NCBI RefSeq assembly: GCF_006385175.1
Contig: NZ_VFIY01000018.1
Location: 496,001 to 560,000 of the forward strand
DNA from: Emcibacter nanhaiensis
GTDB taxonomy: Bacteria > Pseudomonadota > Alphaproteobacteria > Sphingomonadales > Emcibacteraceae
Length of the DNA: 64,000 bases
Direction: 5' to 3'
The translations under genes were made by a program, and so were the position numbers. Of this stretch, positions 56,253 through 64,000 are shown one piece after another. The notes under the pieces are model-generated. The model was not told the DNA's origin, searched no databases, and saw only the letters and a list, made by a program, of their open reading frames with translations. Position 1 is the stretch's first letter. Every line of letters starts with the position of its first letter.

Positions 56253-56660
56253 TTATTCTCCTGGAATGATCCTGGCCCGGTAGCGCATTACTCCGTGGCG
56301 AATGCGACCGTCCGTTTCAAAAAATGTCTCGAAAAATATGAACTGCAGGGAGGCGACCTGGAGCCCGTCTCTCTGCAGCACCTCTGGCGTCAGCAGACCG
56401 TGCACCAGGTCGGCAAGTTCGCGAATTTCCAGATTGCCCCTGTGGCCGGACCAGAGATGCAGGTCAAACAGCACCTCCAGGCCCGTAAAGCTCTTGCTCG
56501 ACCAGTCCCGGACCGACATATCGCCGATGGCGAGATAGGGCAGGCTCATCCCTTCCGGCACATGATCGAATATACCGGACAACCGGCCTGCCAGCTCGAC
56601 GTTCCCCGAGAGCAGCTCATGGAGGGAGGCCTGCAGTAGATTCAAAGCTGTCAGAGTCAT
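56253..56660 (-). CDS. DUF3168 tail terminator, GTA gp8-like
   Basis: A 135-residue DUF3168 protein (LQASLHELLSGNVELAGRLS, YLAIGDMSVRDWSSKSFTG, VLFDLHLWSGHRGNLEIREL). It caps the tail tube in RcGTA. The start overlaps the HK97-gp10-like stop by 4 bp, and 1 bp separates it from the major tail gene. Confidence 0.9.
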   Translation of the reverse strand: MTLTALNLLQASLHELLSGNVELAGRLSGIFDHVPEGMSLPYLAIGDMSVRDWSSKSFTGLEVLFDLHLWSGHRGNLEIRELADLVHGLLTPEVLQRDGLQVASLQFIFFETFFETDGRIRHGVMRYRARIIPGE

Positions 56661-57004
56661 TGGCCGCCTCCATAACTTTCCGGCGACAGCTGGAAACGCA
56701 CCTTCACTTCTTCCGCCGCCGGGGTGAGGAAAGGCTTTGCGGCCATCCGGCTGGTGCCGAACTCCACATAGGGGGCATAGGAAAGTGACGCCATGACGTC
56801 ATAGCCGTTCTGTTGTTTCACCGTCTCGATACTTTCCGCCAGCGGACTGCTCGGATTTTCCGATTTCCGGTTGCGATAGACCCGGCACCGGGCGCCGGCG
56901 GCAATCTCCGTCGCCAGGCCCCGCACGAAAGCGGTCAGGCGGTTTTCGTAGTCCTGTCGGGCTATCGCCAGGCCCGCCTGCAGTTTATCTTGCCCTTCAA
57001 TCAT
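56657..57004 (-). CDS. HK97 gp10-like neck/tail-component protein
   Basis: A 115-residue protein of the HK97-gp10_like family. The signature DVMASLSYAPYVEFGTSRMA followed by AKPFLTPAAEEVKVRF is clear. The RcGTA cluster has no equivalent between gp7 and gp8, whereas siphophages of the HK97 type do. It overlaps both neighbours by a few bases, so it is an integral part of the operon and not a random insertion. Confidence 0.85.
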   Translation of the reverse strand: MIEGQDKLQAGLAIARQDYENRLTAFVRGLATEIAAGARCRVYRNRKSENPSSPLAESIETVKQQNGYDVMASLSYAPYVEFGTSRMAAKPFLTPAAEEVKVRFQLSPESYGGGQ

Positions 57005-57320
57005 GTACTTCTTCCTCCACCCGCAACAGGAGCCAGCGCCCCTGCCCGTCCGGGTCCTGCACAGTCAATATCCGGTAGTTGCGATTGTCATGACGAAGCC
57101 GGCGACAGTCTTCCAAGGTCGCATTGTGGCGCACACGAATGTCCCCCAGGCGCCTCTGCTGTTGCTGTCGGGATTCGGTGACTTCCGAGGCCGAAACCGG
57201 CGTGAACGCCGCCCAGACCGTGGCCACGTCCCGCCATGTTGAGGCAAGCCCGCCGCTGCCGTCCGGTGCCTGTTCCTCGGTCTGGAACGTCACCCGGTGG
57301 CGTAATTGCCGGTAGGTCAT
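56997..57320 (-). CDS. Head closure/adaptor protein, GTA gp7-like
   Basis: A 107-residue phage head-tail joining protein. It starts MTYRQLRHRVTFQTEEQA and contains GGLASTWRDVATVWAAFTPV and DIRVRHNATLEDCRRLRHDN, typical of the phage_H_T_join family (SPP1 gp16-like). ATG 57320 is used because it overlaps the connector stop as ATGA. Confidence 0.9.
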   Translation of the reverse strand: MTYRQLRHRVTFQTEEQAPDGSGGLASTWRDVATVWAAFTPVSASEVTESRQQQQRRLGDIRVRHNATLEDCRRLRHDNRNYRILTVQDPDGQGRWLLLRVEEEVHD

Positions 57321-57871
57321 AGCTTCACCCGGCGATAGGGCCGCCACAGGTCTTCAGCCAGCCGCCGGTCCCGAACAGCCTCCTCACCCTGCTGAAAGGC
57401 GGCTGCGATCCAGTGCAGCAGCCCCTGGCGGATATCGGCCGGCACCTCGTTCCAGCTTTCGCCATATCCGGCCGTGAAGCTGATCCGGATACCGGCCACC
57501 GGAATGTCCGGGTCAGGCCAGCCATGCCCCGGCGTACCAATCAGGCGCGGCCGGAAACTGTCCAGGTCCAGCAGCCAGCTTTCCGCCGCAAGGGGGACAT
57601 AGTCGCCGTCCCGGAATACCGCCACTTCTTCCACCGACCGGATGGGTGAGAACGGCAGGTAGACCGACCCGGCACCCCAGTCATTGCGGAAGCAGCGCCA
57701 GTGCTGGCTCACCAGCTTGCGGTCGATGAAAATTTCGCAGGCCAGCCGACCGGACCGGATCAGGCCCGAAAGCAGGCTGTCCTCATCCCCATGGTCGATT
57801 TTCAGGAATTCCTTCACCTCGGCCAGGGTGAGCGGTTCCGCCGCCGGCGGTATCATCAACTCAAGTTTCAT
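57317..57871 (-). CDS. Head-tail connector protein, GTA gp6-like
   Basis: A 184-residue connector (phiE125 gp8/gp6-like). It begins MIPPAAEPLTLAEVKEFLKI and includes LIRSGRLACEIFIDRKLVSQ and SFTAGYGESWNEVPADIRQG. The short C-terminal helix PYRRVKL is typical. It overlaps the fibre-adaptor-like gene by 4 bp, so the extra gene block upstream is translationally tied to it. Confidence 0.9.
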   Translation of the reverse strand: MKLELMIPPAAEPLTLAEVKEFLKIDHGDEDSLLSGLIRSGRLACEIFIDRKLVSQHWRCFRNDWGAGSVYLPFSPIRSVEEVAVFRDGDYVPLAAESWLLDLDSFRPRLIGTPGHGWPDPDIPVAGIRISFTAGYGESWNEVPADIRQGLLHWIAAAFQQGEEAVRDRRLAEDLWRPYRRVKL

Positions 57872-58158
57872 TGCTGTTCCACCCGGATGGTCAGGGAGCG
57901 CTCATCCGCGCGTCCCTGGCTGGTTGAAATATGATTGGTCAGCCGGTAAATCACCCCGGACTGGCCGCCGCTGACGAATACCGCCGTAACGCCCGTTTCC
58001 GGACCTGCTTCCTGATCAATCGCCAGACTGCTGTCCCCGTCATCCGGGAAAATACTCCAGCTGCTGGCAAGAATGTCTTCGCCGGCTTGCAGATAGTCCG
58101 CTCCCCAGTCGATGCTGAAATCGACCACCGCAGAGGGATCCTTGAGAAACACAGTCAT
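57868..58158 (-). CDS. Small phage protein resembling fibre-tail adaptors
   Basis: A 96-residue protein: VFLKDPSAVVDFSIDWGADY, LASSWSIFPDDGDSSLAIDQ and GVIYRLTNHISTSQGRADER. This repeating beta pattern is like the proteins annotated as phage fibre-tail adaptors in alphaproteobacterial phages. It is absent from RcGTA. It overlaps both neighbours, in one operon with the next two genes, which may form a head or neck fibre. Confidence 0.7.
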   Translation of the reverse strand: MTVFLKDPSAVVDFSIDWGADYLQAGEDILASSWSIFPDDGDSSLAIDQEAGPETGVTAVFVSGGQSGVIYRLTNHISTSQGRADERSLTIRVEQQ

Positions 58159-58541
58159 CAGACAGCCGGGTCCGCAATTTCAATGTCCCAGCCGTTGAAG
58201 GTCAGCTCGCTGGACGCCACCAGTTCCAGGGAGGTACAGGTGGTGACATAGAGCAGCCTTGAATTTGCCGTGTCCAGCAGCGCCACATGATCAGCGATAC
58301 CGCCCTGGTCCACCGTCACCCCCGACTTGGAGGCCACCGCCAGTTTACGTCCGCTGACATCGCCGTCAGACAAGGTAAAGTCTCCGGCACTCATGGCAAC
58401 GTCCGCCAGGAAATTGGCGCCGCCAACATTAGCCTCAGCGTATCCGGCCGGTTCTCCGGCACAGACCGTCATCAGGTCGCAGTTGCCCGCGATCTCGTTC
58501 AGCGCCGCATCAAGGACGCTGTCATCCACTTTTTTCGCCAT
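58158..58541 (-). CDS. Phage structural protein of unknown function
   Basis: A 127-residue protein (KKVDDSVLDAALNEIAGNCD, MSAGDFTLSDGDVSGRKLAV, DHVALLDTANSRLLYVTTCT). The mainly beta pattern with short Asp/Gly turns suggests a head-decoration or fibre protein. I recognise no firm family. It is part of the three-gene block between capsid and connector. Confidence 0.65.
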   Translation of the reverse strand: MAKKVDDSVLDAALNEIAGNCDLMTVCAGEPAGYAEANVGGANFLADVAMSAGDFTLSDGDVSGRKLAVASKSGVTVDQGGIADHVALLDTANSRLLYVTTCTSLELVASSELTFNGWDIEIADPAV

Positions 58542-58544
58542 TTT

Positions 58545-59573
58545 TCAAAGTCTCATCATTCGGTTCGAGGTGGGCGTGATCCGGCGTGCGGACCCCGCAA
58601 TAATTTCGGTCTTTCGCCGCCCGTCAGGACTGACCTGTCGGTCCAGCGCTGGTGCCGCGGCCAGCAGCAGAATGACTGCCGAAGACGCCAGCCCCTGCAA
58701 CGCCGCCTCAGCGTCCAGAAGCTGAAACTGCCCAAGCCACGGCGTCGCTGCCTGGTGACCAAGGGTTGCCGCGGCAGGCGACAACGAAACGCCGGAAAGC
58801 AAAACAATTCCCGGATCGGCCAACAGGTGTGTGCTGTCATTGGGGAAAATTTCCTGCCATTGCGTCAGAAGCGCGGCCCCGCTGGTCAGGCCATGGCTAC
58901 TACCATCCGTCCCCAGGATCGCAAGAGAGGTCAGGCCAACATTATCCGACCAGACATCCAGTGTGGCGGTCTGGGAGAAAAGTTCCAGTGCGGCGCCGGC
59001 ATCATGCTGGAAACGGACAAAATTAAATCCGCTGGAGGATTTATTGACCTGAATTCCGGCCAGACCGGCCCCATAGGTGCTATCCTGCGCCTGGGCTTTC
59101 AGTTCCCCATCGGCATAGAGACTGAGGCTGTCACCCACCGCCTCCAGCCGGATCACCACGCTGTTGTCATGATTACTCTGTGGACCGACACTGGCGAGGA
59201 CGGTTTCATTACCCTGATCCAGTCTCAGGATCTGGTAGCTGTTGTTCCCGGCGCTGTAGTTTGCCAGATACCCGCTGCCGCCATTTGCCGTGTCGCTGTA
59301 TCTGAGGAGCACCGCGTTGGGGGCCGTCACATAGGAAGATTCGATGGCCTGGTCGTCTGCGGGAAGTTCTGCGGTTGCCAGCAGATAGATCGCCTCCGCA
59401 CCGGACCACCAGGGTGAGGCAAGCCATTCAGCATCCCAGTCCACATAGACGGAGCTGCCCGGCCTGATTTCATCAATCCAGCCATCGCCCAGCAGGGACG
59501 GCAGATGGTCCTGCAGGGACACATCCGCCGTTTCCGTGTCAAACTGGTCCTCGAACAGGGTGGTCCAGGTCAT
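58545..59573 (-). CDS. Putative carbohydrate-binding or fibre-like phage protein
   Basis: A 342-residue protein. The first ~200 residues (WTTLFEDQFDTETADVSLQD, NSVVIRLEAVGDSLSLYADG, AGIQVNKSSSGFNFVRFQHD) read like a concanavalin/LamG-type jelly-roll, common in receptor-binding fibres. The C-terminal part is helical and hydrophobic. Its position, next to the capsid and not at the tail tip, is unusual and suggests a head fibre. Function is inferred only from fold-like pattern and context. Confidence 0.6.
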   Translation of the reverse strand: MTWTTLFEDQFDTETADVSLQDHLPSLLGDGWIDEIRPGSSVYVDWDAEWLASPWWSGAEAIYLLATAELPADDQAIESSYVTAPNAVLLRYSDTANGGSGYLANYSAGNNSYQILRLDQGNETVLASVGPQSNHDNSVVIRLEAVGDSLSLYADGELKAQAQDSTYGAGLAGIQVNKSSSGFNFVRFQHDAGAALELFSQTATLDVWSDNVGLTSLAILGTDGSSHGLTSGAALLTQWQEIFPNDSTHLLADPGIVLLSGVSLSPAAATLGHQAATPWLGQFQLLDAEAALQGLASSAVILLLAAAPALDRQVSPDGRRKTEIIAGSARRITPTSNRMMRL

Positions 59574-59602
59574 TGAATAATCCTGCTAACTCACAAACCA
59601 GA

Positions 59603-60808
59603 TCAGGCCGCGAACTGCAGCAGTTTGATGGCCTGATCGTTGGTCACGGCCCCGCCCACGCGCTTAGTGGTATAGAAATGGATATAGGGCTTGTGGCTGT
59701 AGGGGTCGCGCAGGATCCGGGTGCCCATTCGGTCGGTCACCGTATAAGCGCGGCGCATATTGGCGAAGGCAACGGACAGTGAGCCCGACGCCCGGTCCGG
59801 CATGTCGGCAACTTCCACCACCGGGTAGCCCAGCAGGCTGGAAGCCGCCCCGCTTTCCAGACCCGGCCGCCACAGATAATTGCCGTCCTGGTCCTTGAAT
59901 TTGCGGATTTCCGCCAGCAGGCCGGTATTGAGATAGAATTTTGCGCCAGTGCGATAGCCGGTCTTCATGCTGTGCACCAGATCGATCAGCACATCGGCCG
60001 GATCACTGGCCGCCCAGTCCCCATCCACGCCGCTGGCAATAGCCTGGATTTCACCGAAACTGCGGCTCGTATCCTCATTAGCGGAGGTGGTATAGGTCAG
60101 GAACCCCTTCGGTTTATTGACCCCGTCGCCGGCGACAAAGGCGGCATTTTCCTGGATCGCGAATTCCTCGGCCAGTTCCTCGCCGAGCCACTGTTCCACA
60201 TCGAAATGGGCATCATCCAGCATCACCTGGGTCGCCGCCGGATTGGCGTAAAGTTCGCCCAGCGGCGGATCGATTTCCGCCAGTTTCGGCGTGTCCGTTT
60301 CGGCCCGGGCGTCAGTTTCCGCCACCCAGCCGGAGGCGATGCCGCCCACATTGACCAGCTTCTTGTAGCGGGACGAGCCGATGCTGACCACCTTGGCGTC
60401 AGAGCGGATCGGCGACAGCAGGCGCAGGCGTTTCTCCAGCTCCCGGTCCAGCTCCTGCGGCACCGTATAACCGCCGTCTTCGCCACTCAGGCTGTTGAGC
60501 GCCTTTTCCTCCAACCCCGTCACCATGCCCTTGCGGATAAAGCCGTCATAAAAGGCGGCCTTGGTTTCCCGGTCGTTCTCCGGACGATCACCGTCGCCCA
60601 AAGCGGGGCGCCGGGAGGCGCTGTACAGGCGGTTCATTTTCTGCTGCAGGCCGTCCAGGTCCTGGTTGATCCGGGCCAGTTTTTCCTCGGTCAGCACATC
60701 AGTGCTGCCCTTTTCCTCCAGTTCCTTCAGCCGCTGGTCGTTGGCGGCTTTGAAGCTTTCGAAGGAGGAGGTCAGGTTTTCCAGGGCCTCTTTGGTTTCA
60801 AGTGTCAT
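59603..60808 (-). CDS. Major capsid protein, HK97 fold (GTA gp5-like)
   Basis: A 401-residue HK97-type capsid protein. The N-terminal ~110 residues form the delta/scaffold coiled coil (ENLTSSFESFKAANDQRLKE, LDGLQQKMNRLYSASRR). The mature part begins near LSGEDGGYTVPQELDRELE. It contains IQENAAFVAGDGVNKPKGFL, ASSLLGYPVVEVADM and DRMGTRILRDPYSHKPYIHF. The scaffold is removed by the neighbouring prohead protease. Confidence 0.95.
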   Translation of the reverse strand: MTLETKEALENLTSSFESFKAANDQRLKELEEKGSTDVLTEEKLARINQDLDGLQQKMNRLYSASRRPALGDGDRPENDRETKAAFYDGFIRKGMVTGLEEKALNSLSGEDGGYTVPQELDRELEKRLRLLSPIRSDAKVVSIGSSRYKKLVNVGGIASGWVAETDARAETDTPKLAEIDPPLGELYANPAATQVMLDDAHFDVEQWLGEELAEEFAIQENAAFVAGDGVNKPKGFLTYTTSANEDTSRSFGEIQAIASGVDGDWAASDPADVLIDLVHSMKTGYRTGAKFYLNTGLLAEIRKFKDQDGNYLWRPGLESGAASSLLGYPVVEVADMPDRASGSLSVAFANMRRAYTVTDRMGTRILRDPYSHKPYIHFYTTKRVGGAVTNDQAIKLLQFAA

Positions 60809-60816
60809 GATGTCGT

Positions 60817-61359
60817 TTACCTTTCCTGTGTCATGAGTTTGCTGAGATGGTGCATGGCGGCCAGCAGGCCCGCCTGGGCCGCGGACGGACCGCCAGAAGT
60901 CGGCCGTTCCTCCCCTTTCAGGGAGAGAATCCGTGCCTTGTCATTCATGGGGAATGTCACCAGCGAGACTTCCCACAGGTCCACCTCCCTGAGGATCCGG
61001 CTGCCGTCTACCCGACGATCCGCTTTCTGGGTATGGAACCCGATGGACAGGCCGTCGAGCGCCCCGCTCCTCACCAGGCCGTGTGCCTCTTCAGCCCTGC
61101 GGATGTTGGTCAATAGTCTGGCCCGGACGAACAGGCCGTAATGGTCCTCGAAAGCCTCTTCGATGACGCCCACCGGCTCGCGGGGGTCATGCTGCCACAA
61201 GAGCTTGATGCCCCGGGCGCCCCGATCCTGCAGAGACCTGCGGAAGGCACCGGGCACAACCAGGTCGTTGCCGTTGTCCACAACATTGAAGACGCTGGCA
61301 TAGCCTTCGAACCGACCGTCCGTTGTGGCCGGCCGATCGTCGGTCAGAAAATCTGTCAT
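60817..61359 (-). CDS. HK97-family prohead protease (GTA gp4-like)
   Basis: A 180-residue serine protease. FEGYASVFNVVDNGNDLVVP, LLWQHDPREPVGVIEEAFED (catalytic His region) and GALDGLSIGFHTQKADRRVD (Ser region) are typical of the U35 family. It matures the capsid. It lies 8 bp upstream of the capsid gene on the same strand. Confidence 0.94.
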   Translation of the reverse strand: MTDFLTDDRPATTDGRFEGYASVFNVVDNGNDLVVPGAFRRSLQDRGARGIKLLWQHDPREPVGVIEEAFEDHYGLFVRARLLTNIRRAEEAHGLVRSGALDGLSIGFHTQKADRRVDGSRILREVDLWEVSLVTFPMNDKARILSLKGEERPTSGGPSAAQAGLLAAMHHLSKLMTQER

Positions 61360-61381
61360 GAGTTTGTCCTGTTTCGGCTTC

Positions 61382-61699
61382 CTAGAGGGGGGAGCCGAGA
61401 TGAAGAAGTTTCATTTTCACCGCCAGTCCGAGGATCAGGCTGGTCAGTACAATCTTGATGACCCATTTGAGGATGATCTGGCGCACCGTCCTGCGGGTTT
61501 CCCGCCAGCTGTCGAGCAGGGCACGCAATTCATTCAGGTCGCCCTGGGCATTGCGGTCCTGCAGGCCCAGATCGGCCAGCGCCCGCGCGGCCCCTTCCTC
61601 GGTCGCCTTCTCAATCAGGTGATAGAGGGTTTCCCGGCTCACCCCCTCTTCCGAAGCCTGGCGGACAATATTCTGCAGGGACGGCGATGGTTCAGGCAT
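61382..61699 (-). CDS. Short GTA-cluster protein between portal and protease (g3.5/DUF6127-like)
   Basis: A 105-residue protein with SLQNIVRQASEEGVSRETLY, ATEEGAARALADLGLQDRNA and DLNELRALLDSWRETRRTV, then one C-terminal hydrophobic helix (WVIKIVLTSLILGLAVKM). This resembles the DUF6127-type proteins encoded at g3.5 in GTA clusters. ATG 61699 overlaps the portal stop by 8 bp. Function is unknown. Confidence 0.75.
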   Translation of the reverse strand: MPEPSPSLQNIVRQASEEGVSRETLYHLIEKATEEGAARALADLGLQDRNAQGDLNELRALLDSWRETRRTVRQIILKWVIKIVLTSLILGLAVKMKLLHLGSPL

Positions 61700-62900
61700 C
61701 TGGCTGTTCCGTCTTGTCCATAGGCCCGAGACCGACCGCCGCGCGTTTTTCATCCGTGGTCAGGAACTCGGCCGCACCGACCCGCTCCCACAACAGCTGG
61801 CGGTCATGGCTCAGGGCCGGTATCGCATCCTGGTCAAAGGCGAGGCGCAGATCCGGCCCATAATCAGGACAGAGCCAGCCGTTCAGGGCCGTGACCACCC
61901 GCTCCATCATCGGCAGCAGGGTCAGCCGCCACAGCGCCCGGTTGGCTTCCTGGAAATTGCTGTAGGTATTGTCGCCGGGAATGCCCAGCAACATGGGCGG
62001 AATACCGAACGCCAGGGCAATTTCCCGGGCGCTCACATGCTTGCCGTTGATGAAATCCATATCGGCTGGCGAGAAGGCCAGCTTCTGCCATTTGAGCCCG
62101 CCTTCCAGCACCATGGGACGGCCGGCATTCTTGGCCCCCTGGAAACTGTCGGCCAGTTCATTTTTCAGCCGTTCAAACTGATCGCTGGACAGGCTATCCT
62201 GGCCTTCCCGGCCCTCAAACACCAGTGCCCCGGACGGGCGGGCGGCATTATCAAACAGCGCCTTGTTCCAGTTGGAGGCGGCGTTATGCACATCCACCGC
62301 CATGGCGGCCGCTTCCAGCGGTGACAGGCCGTAAAGATCATCCAGCGGATGGAAATATTTGAGATGCAACAGCGGGCTCGACCCATCCACCGGATCGACC
62401 GGAAAGACATGGTCCCGGCCGCCCAGGCTGTAGACATAGGCCCGGGGCCATCCTGACCTGCCCTGGTCGAGGCGAATACGATCCGAGCGCAGGACATAGA
62501 GCTCCGATGGCAGTCCGTCGGCGCCGCGCACCGCCTCCACATAGCTGTTACCGGCAATATTGAGGAAAGAATAGAGGCTTTCCAGGAAGGTCATCCGTCC
62601 CTGCATGGGGTTGGGCCTGGTCAACAGATCCAGCAGCGGGTGATGATCCAGCCGCTGGCCGTCCCGGAACAGCAACAGTGGCACCGAGGCGGCACTTTCC
62701 GCCAGCAGCTTGACCGAGCGATGCGCCACCACATTCTTGCGGTAGCCTTCCTCCGCCAGCGACCGATAGGTGCGGTTGCTCCAGCGCGCCTCACCCATGC
62801 CAAGCCAGACCGTTTCCGATCCCTGCTGCAGGTGGGCGACCGCACTCGCCTTCTGTTCCCGGCGGGCAAATAACCCGCCCAGTTTAGAAAATGGATTCAT
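61692..62900 (-). CDS. Phage portal protein (GTA gp3-like)
   Basis: A 402-residue HK97-family portal. It has KNVVAHRSVKLLAESAASVP, PLLDLLTRPNPMQGRMTFLE, EALPSELYVL-like segments and FSPADMDFINGKHVSAREIA followed by FGIPPMLLGIPGDNTYSNFQ, the family hallmark. It is the DNA entry ring. A 137-bp gap separates it from the terminase gene, with no gene seen there. Confidence 0.95.
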   Translation of the reverse strand: MNPFSKLGGLFARREQKASAVAHLQQGSETVWLGMGEARWSNRTYRSLAEEGYRKNVVAHRSVKLLAESAASVPLLLFRDGQRLDHHPLLDLLTRPNPMQGRMTFLESLYSFLNIAGNSYVEAVRGADGLPSELYVLRSDRIRLDQGRSGWPRAYVYSLGGRDHVFPVDPVDGSSPLLHLKYFHPLDDLYGLSPLEAAAMAVDVHNAASNWNKALFDNAARPSGALVFEGREGQDSLSSDQFERLKNELADSFQGAKNAGRPMVLEGGLKWQKLAFSPADMDFINGKHVSAREIALAFGIPPMLLGIPGDNTYSNFQEANRALWRLTLLPMMERVVTALNGWLCPDYGPDLRLAFDQDAIPALSHDRQLLWERVGAAEFLTTDEKRAAVGLGPMDKTEQPDA

Positions 62901-63037
62901 GAATATTTCTCCGATGAGGGGATAACGAACGGCAAAGTCACTGCCTGCCCTGCACGTTGCTCAAAAGCTTCTGTCTCACTATTGCAGGAGCAGCACCTTG
63001 CCGCCGTTTCCCGGCCGGTCATGGGAGGAACCGGCCA

Positions 63038-64000
63038 CTAATAAATAATCTGCCTGATCCGCGGCCGGCTTTCCCGCCGCAGCAACAGGTCGGTGAGCGC
63101 CCAGACCAGGGCGTCAACCCGGTCCGGGCTCTTGCCCTTGCGCACTTCCGTCTGGCTGAAGCCGCACATTTCCTCTTCCAGTTCCGGAAAGATGCCGTGA
63201 TGGAAGATCCGGCCCTGCTCGTACAAGGCCGCCACCGGCTCGGCCCGGATCGTCTTGCCCCGGCTGGCCCGGACCGGCAGGTAGCTTACTTCCGGATCAA
63301 TCTGACGGATCAGGCTTTCCACCAGGTCGCCCCCGTTGTTGACTTCGGCCACCAGCCGGTCGGCATTGAATTCGTGATAGGCTTTGATCGCCCGGCTCGC
63401 CCAGTCCAGCGGGCCAACGCCATGGATGGTCTCGTCCCGGAGTACATAGCCTTGCCCGGCCAAGTCGCGGCCGGCGACGATAATGCCGCACTGGTCGGCG
63501 TCGGGACCGCTGCTCACCGGCGGGTCGACCGCCACCACGATGCGGGACAGTTCCGGCAGCCGGGCGATCCGACAACCGTCCAGCAGGTCCCGGCTCCACA
63601 GCGCCCCTTCGATATCGATCAGCAGTTCGCCGTATAGCTCCTGCCGGCCGATGCGCGTGCCTTCATAACGCTGGCGGATTTCCGCGAGAAATGCATCCGG
63701 CAGGTTGGCGCTGTTGTCATAGGTGTTGCCGCGGGTGACACAAACCTTTTCATCCTCCATCAGCTTGCGCAGCAGCGGAATGTTACGGGGCGTGGTGGTG
63801 ACCATGACCCGGGGCTGCTCCCCGAGCCGGAGCCCGAACAACAGATTGTCCCAGGTTTCCTCCACATGGCTCCATTTGGCGATCTCGTCGGCCCAGGCGA
63901 GGGCATGTTGCGGCCCGCGCAGTTGATCCGGCGCTTCCGAGGAATAAAGGAACGCCTGGATGCCGTTGGGCCAGACCAGGCGTTTTTTCGAGACCTCGAA
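63038..64000 (-). CDS. Terminase large subunit (GTA gp2-like), 5' end beyond window
   Basis: The frame is open to the window edge, so at least 320 codons belong to this gene. The visible part has PQHALAWADEIAKWSHVEET (Walker B-like DE), RVMVTTTPRNIPLLRKLMED (coupling motif), IVVAVDPPVSSGPDADQCGI (nuclease Asp) and VEALVWALTDLL-like end. This is a DNA-packaging motor ATPase-nuclease. The N-terminal Walker A lies outside the window. The GTG at 63865 is internal, not a start. Confidence 0.93.
   Translation of the reverse strand, partial: FEVSKKRLVWPNGIQAFLYSSEAPDQLRGPQHALAWADEIAKWSHVEETWDNLLFGLRLGEQPRVMVTTTPRNIPLLRKLMEDEKVCVTRGNTYDNSANLPDAFLAEIRQRYEGTRIGRQELYGELLIDIEGALWSRDLLDGCRIARLPELSRIVVAVDPPVSSGPDADQCGIIVAGRDLAGQGYVLRDETIHGVGPLDWASRAIKAYHEFNADRLVAEVNNGGDLVESLIRQIDPEVSYLPVRASRGKTIRAEPVAALYEQGRIFHHGIFPELEEEMCGFSQTEVRKGKSPDRVDALVWALTDLLLRRESRPRIRQIIY

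Noticed and set aside
62901-63037. A possible small gene between portal and terminase
   Set aside because: Both strands have early stops or only antisense shadows, and no ribosome-binding site with a convincing frame.

Overview
This window looks like a chromosomal segment of a fairly GC-rich alphaproteobacterium. The evidence is a cpa-type tad pilus locus, the yqeY-dnaG-rpoD and carAB-greA gene orders, a DUF2849-type gene, CtrA-like TTAA-N7-TTAA boxes, a cluster of GANTC (CcrM) sites, and an RcGTA-like phage structural cluster. I cannot name the genus from the sequence.

Left part (1-20 kb). A YtrA-type GntR regulator with an ABC-2 exporter is followed by a TonB receptor / alpha-beta hydrolase / M20 peptidase operon. 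Next are the two saccharopine-pathway (lysine degradation) genes, an AT-rich AlbA_2/Schlafen-type gene that looks acquired, and small housekeeping genes. A higBA-type locus has a toxin gene shortened at its 3' end. A CAU-anticodon tRNA precedes the yqeY-dnaG-rpoD block.

Middle (20-47 kb). carA-carB-greA and an Lrp regulator lead into a complete tad/Flp pilus locus: two Flp pilins, cpaA-F, tadB, tadC and two TadE-like minor pilins. It is bracketed by two orphan histidine kinases, and the first of these has a degenerate ATP-binding domain. CtrA-like boxes lie upstream of the first pilin, the second kinase, an OmpA-family protein and a Sel1-repeat protein. The box before the second kinase sits inside a group of seven GANTC sites, which suggests control by the CtrA/CcrM cell-cycle circuit. 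A second, intact higBA module, a small gene with a frame break at an A-AAA-AAG heptamer, an HxlR/PLP-enzyme pair, glyoxalase II and an SCP2 protein follow.

Right part (47.2-64 kb, minus strand, cut by the window edge). This is a phage structural cluster in the order known from the Rhodobacter capsulatus gene transfer agent: terminase, portal, short g3.5-like protein, prohead protease, capsid, connector, head closure, tail terminator, major tail protein, gp10, gp10.1, tape measure, gp12, gp13, gp14, gp15, and a DUF2793 protein. It departs from the canonical order in several places: three extra genes between capsid and connector; an HK97-gp10-like gene; a small membrane-protein gene followed by its own terminator; a 573-residue N-terminal extension on gp12; an opposite-strand gene between gp13 and gp14; and a shorter gp15. 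No integrase, repressor or lysis gene is visible in the window, so GTA versus GTA-related prophage stays open.
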